Part shown: piece after piece, positions 60,488 through 61,484 of the stretch
Position numbering within the stretch: position 1 is the first letter of the stretch
How the letters are laid out: each line of letters starts with the position of its first letter
DNA from: Nitrospirota bacterium
GTDB taxonomy: Bacteria; Nitrospirota; Thermodesulfovibrionia; Thermodesulfovibrionales; UBA1546
NCBI GenBank assembly: GCA_016208915.1
Contig: JACQXE010000010.1
Coordinates: forward strand, 1-61,484
Direction of reading: 5' to 3'
Length of the DNA: 61,484 nt
Notes under the pieces: model-generated
What the model was told of the DNA's origin: nothing
Seen by the model: the letters and a program-made list of their open reading frames with translations, nothing else
Databases searched by the model: none
Program-made: the position numbers and the translations under genes

Positions 60488-61255
60488 TCAGACTCTGAAG
60501 ATATCTGACGAGGCATATCTGCTTGCGATATAAAGCGGAAGCCGGGAATGGATTATCCTGCGATGGGTTTGAATTGCCAGAGAAGGATTGTTGTTGTGCT
60601 CTGAAAGATGGGCAAGGCATGCCCACCTGAGATTTCCTGACGATGCCTCCCTCAAAAGCTCTGCTGATTCGATATTCGAAAGATGGCCTTCAGGTCCCTG
60701 AATCCGCTTTTTGAGAAAAGCTGGATAGTGACCTTTTGCGAGCATATCAGGATCATAGTTGCTCTCGATGAAGACAGCATCAAGGGTCGAGATTACATCA
60801 CCGAGTCCATCAAAGACATGTCCGAGGTCGGTCATGATGCCGAGCCGTTTGTTTCCGGATGCGATGACAAAGACTGCTCCGTCAGCGCTGTCATGGGGTG
60901 TGGGTATGGCACGGACAGACACTTTTTTGAAACTGATCACCCCGTCAGACTGAAAATACCGCACATCATGAACCTTACTGAGGGGATGCTGTTTGATTGC
61001 CGTGTCAAAGGTCTTTTTTGTAACGTACAAAGGGAGTCTATATTTTCTCTGGTAAACGCCTGCATATCTTATATGATCGCCATGGTCATGGGAAATGATC
61101 ACGGCATCGACATCTCGGATATTGCGTCCCCTTAATGCAAGCTTTTTTTCTGCCTGGAGTCCGTTTATGCCCGCATCAAAAAGGAGCTTCACTCCTCCTG
61201 TCTCGATATAGATGCAGTTTCCGTTGCTGCCGGATTGCAGTGAAAATGCTATCAT
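60488..61255 (-). CDS. MBL-fold metallo-hydrolase (YycJ/WalJ-like)
   Basis: The 255-residue product starts MIAFSLQSGSNGNCIYIETG, as in YycJ proteins. It has the metal motif ISHDHGDHIRYAG (HxHxDH), a later His in PTPHDSADG, Asp in GIMTDLGHV and His in HLSEHNNNP. YycJ/WalJ proteins are predicted 5'-3' exonucleases or repair enzymes. ATG 61255 fits the family start; an extension to 61315 is not supported. ywbE follows 33 bases downstream on the same strand. Confidence 0.88.
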   Translation of the reverse strand: MIAFSLQSGSNGNCIYIETGGVKLLFDAGINGLQAEKKLALRGRNIRDVDAVIISHDHGDHIRYAGVYQRKYRLPLYVTKKTFDTAIKQHPLSKVHDVRYFQSDGVISFKKVSVRAIPTPHDSADGAVFVIASGNKRLGIMTDLGHVFDGLGDVISTLDAVFIESNYDPDMLAKGHYPAFLKKRIQGPEGHLSNIESAELLREASSGNLRWACLAHLSEHNNNPSLAIQTHRRIIHSRLPLYIASRYASSDIFRV

Positions 61256-61315
61256 GCTCTGTATTATCTGGAATGCAGAGACAATAGTCAACGAAGAACT
61301 GAGAGAATGACTCAT

Positions 61316-61484
61316 GAACTGAGAATTAGGACTTTAATAAATAAAATAGGGACATCCATGATAAGTTAAGTCAAGAGGAAAACGGAGATTTCCCTCAACT
61401 CCCGGTGGTAGTTACCGGCAACTTGCTTAGCTACTATCGTATCGTCTTTCCATAAGACCTTTTTAATCTATTTTTAGTGGTTAC
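61316..61484. other. Right-edge region without a recognisable gene
   Basis: There is no convincing frame on either strand. GGGACATCCATGATAAG at about 61353 and the AT-rich end could belong to a mobile element continuing beyond the window, but nothing here proves it. Confidence 0.3.

Noticed and set aside
61316-61484. Transposase fragment at the right edge
   Set aside because: Neither strand gives a convincing conserved frame; similarity to an IS end is only an impression.

Overview
The window looks like chromosomal DNA of a Gram-negative bacterium of moderate GC content. LpxC, a WaaL-like ligase and several ADP-heptose-type (GT9) glycosyltransferases imply lipopolysaccharide. The housekeeping repertoire and the style of intergenic repeats suggest an uncultured Nitrospirota-like (Thermodesulfovibrionia-type) lineage. 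That placement is an inference from gene content and should be tested phylogenetically.

Layout. (1) 1-21962 is a surface-glycan locus. It has a plus-strand half (sugar-nucleotide transferase end, an IS3-disrupted membrane protein, a DUF2079 protein, a MurJ/MviN flippase, GT2, GT9 and GT4 enzymes, to 13056) and a minus-strand half (GT9 genes, a GT2-methyltransferase fusion, O-antigen ligase, a CgeB-like GT, GT4, 21962 back to 13045). The halves meet tail to tail. The locus carries one intact-looking IS3 element, one internally deleted IS3 relic and several broken genes. (2) 22095-25404 holds rplU-rpmA, a DMT transporter, a small lipoprotein, a ribbon-helix-helix/coiled-coil pair behind a perfect palindrome, a Uma2 protein and several palindromic repeats. 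(3) 25663-31950 is a minus-strand minor-pilin operon (FimT, PilV, PilW and two PilX-like proteins) with a HepT/MntA toxin-antitoxin pair between pilW and pilX. Two tRNA genes (Val, Asp) follow on the plus strand. (4) 32244-42099 is a minus-strand housekeeping block: galU-lon-thiL-DUF2062-rimO-M50 protease, then rplI-dnaB-amrB. (5) 42357-57794 is mostly plus-strand core genes: fabG-acpP-fabF, an HTH regulator, a lysine-rich mini-ORF with its own terminator, lpxC and tldD (minus), an MTA/MTI phosphorylase, an NtrC-type regulator, yebC, a DUF502 protein, glmU, glmS, a UvrD/PcrA helicase and gatC. (6) 57795-61484 is repeat-rich, with panD, a GreB-like factor, an ORF6N remnant, a small secreted protein, ywbE and a YycJ-like metallo-hydrolase.

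The most unusual signal is how repeats invade genes. At least fifteen short tandem arrays of different sequence share a 7-bp period. They lie in coding sequences, at both frameshifts of the disrupted membrane protein, and directly before glmS and panD. C/G-rich palindromes are inserted in frame in glycosyltransferases, ThiL and three consecutive prepilins. In the prepilins they lie between the start codon and the prepilin-peptidase site, so they should be removed on maturation. The two PilX-like genes share an identical 141-bp 5' segment that begins exactly at a TTG codon overlapping the stop of a short leader reading frame.
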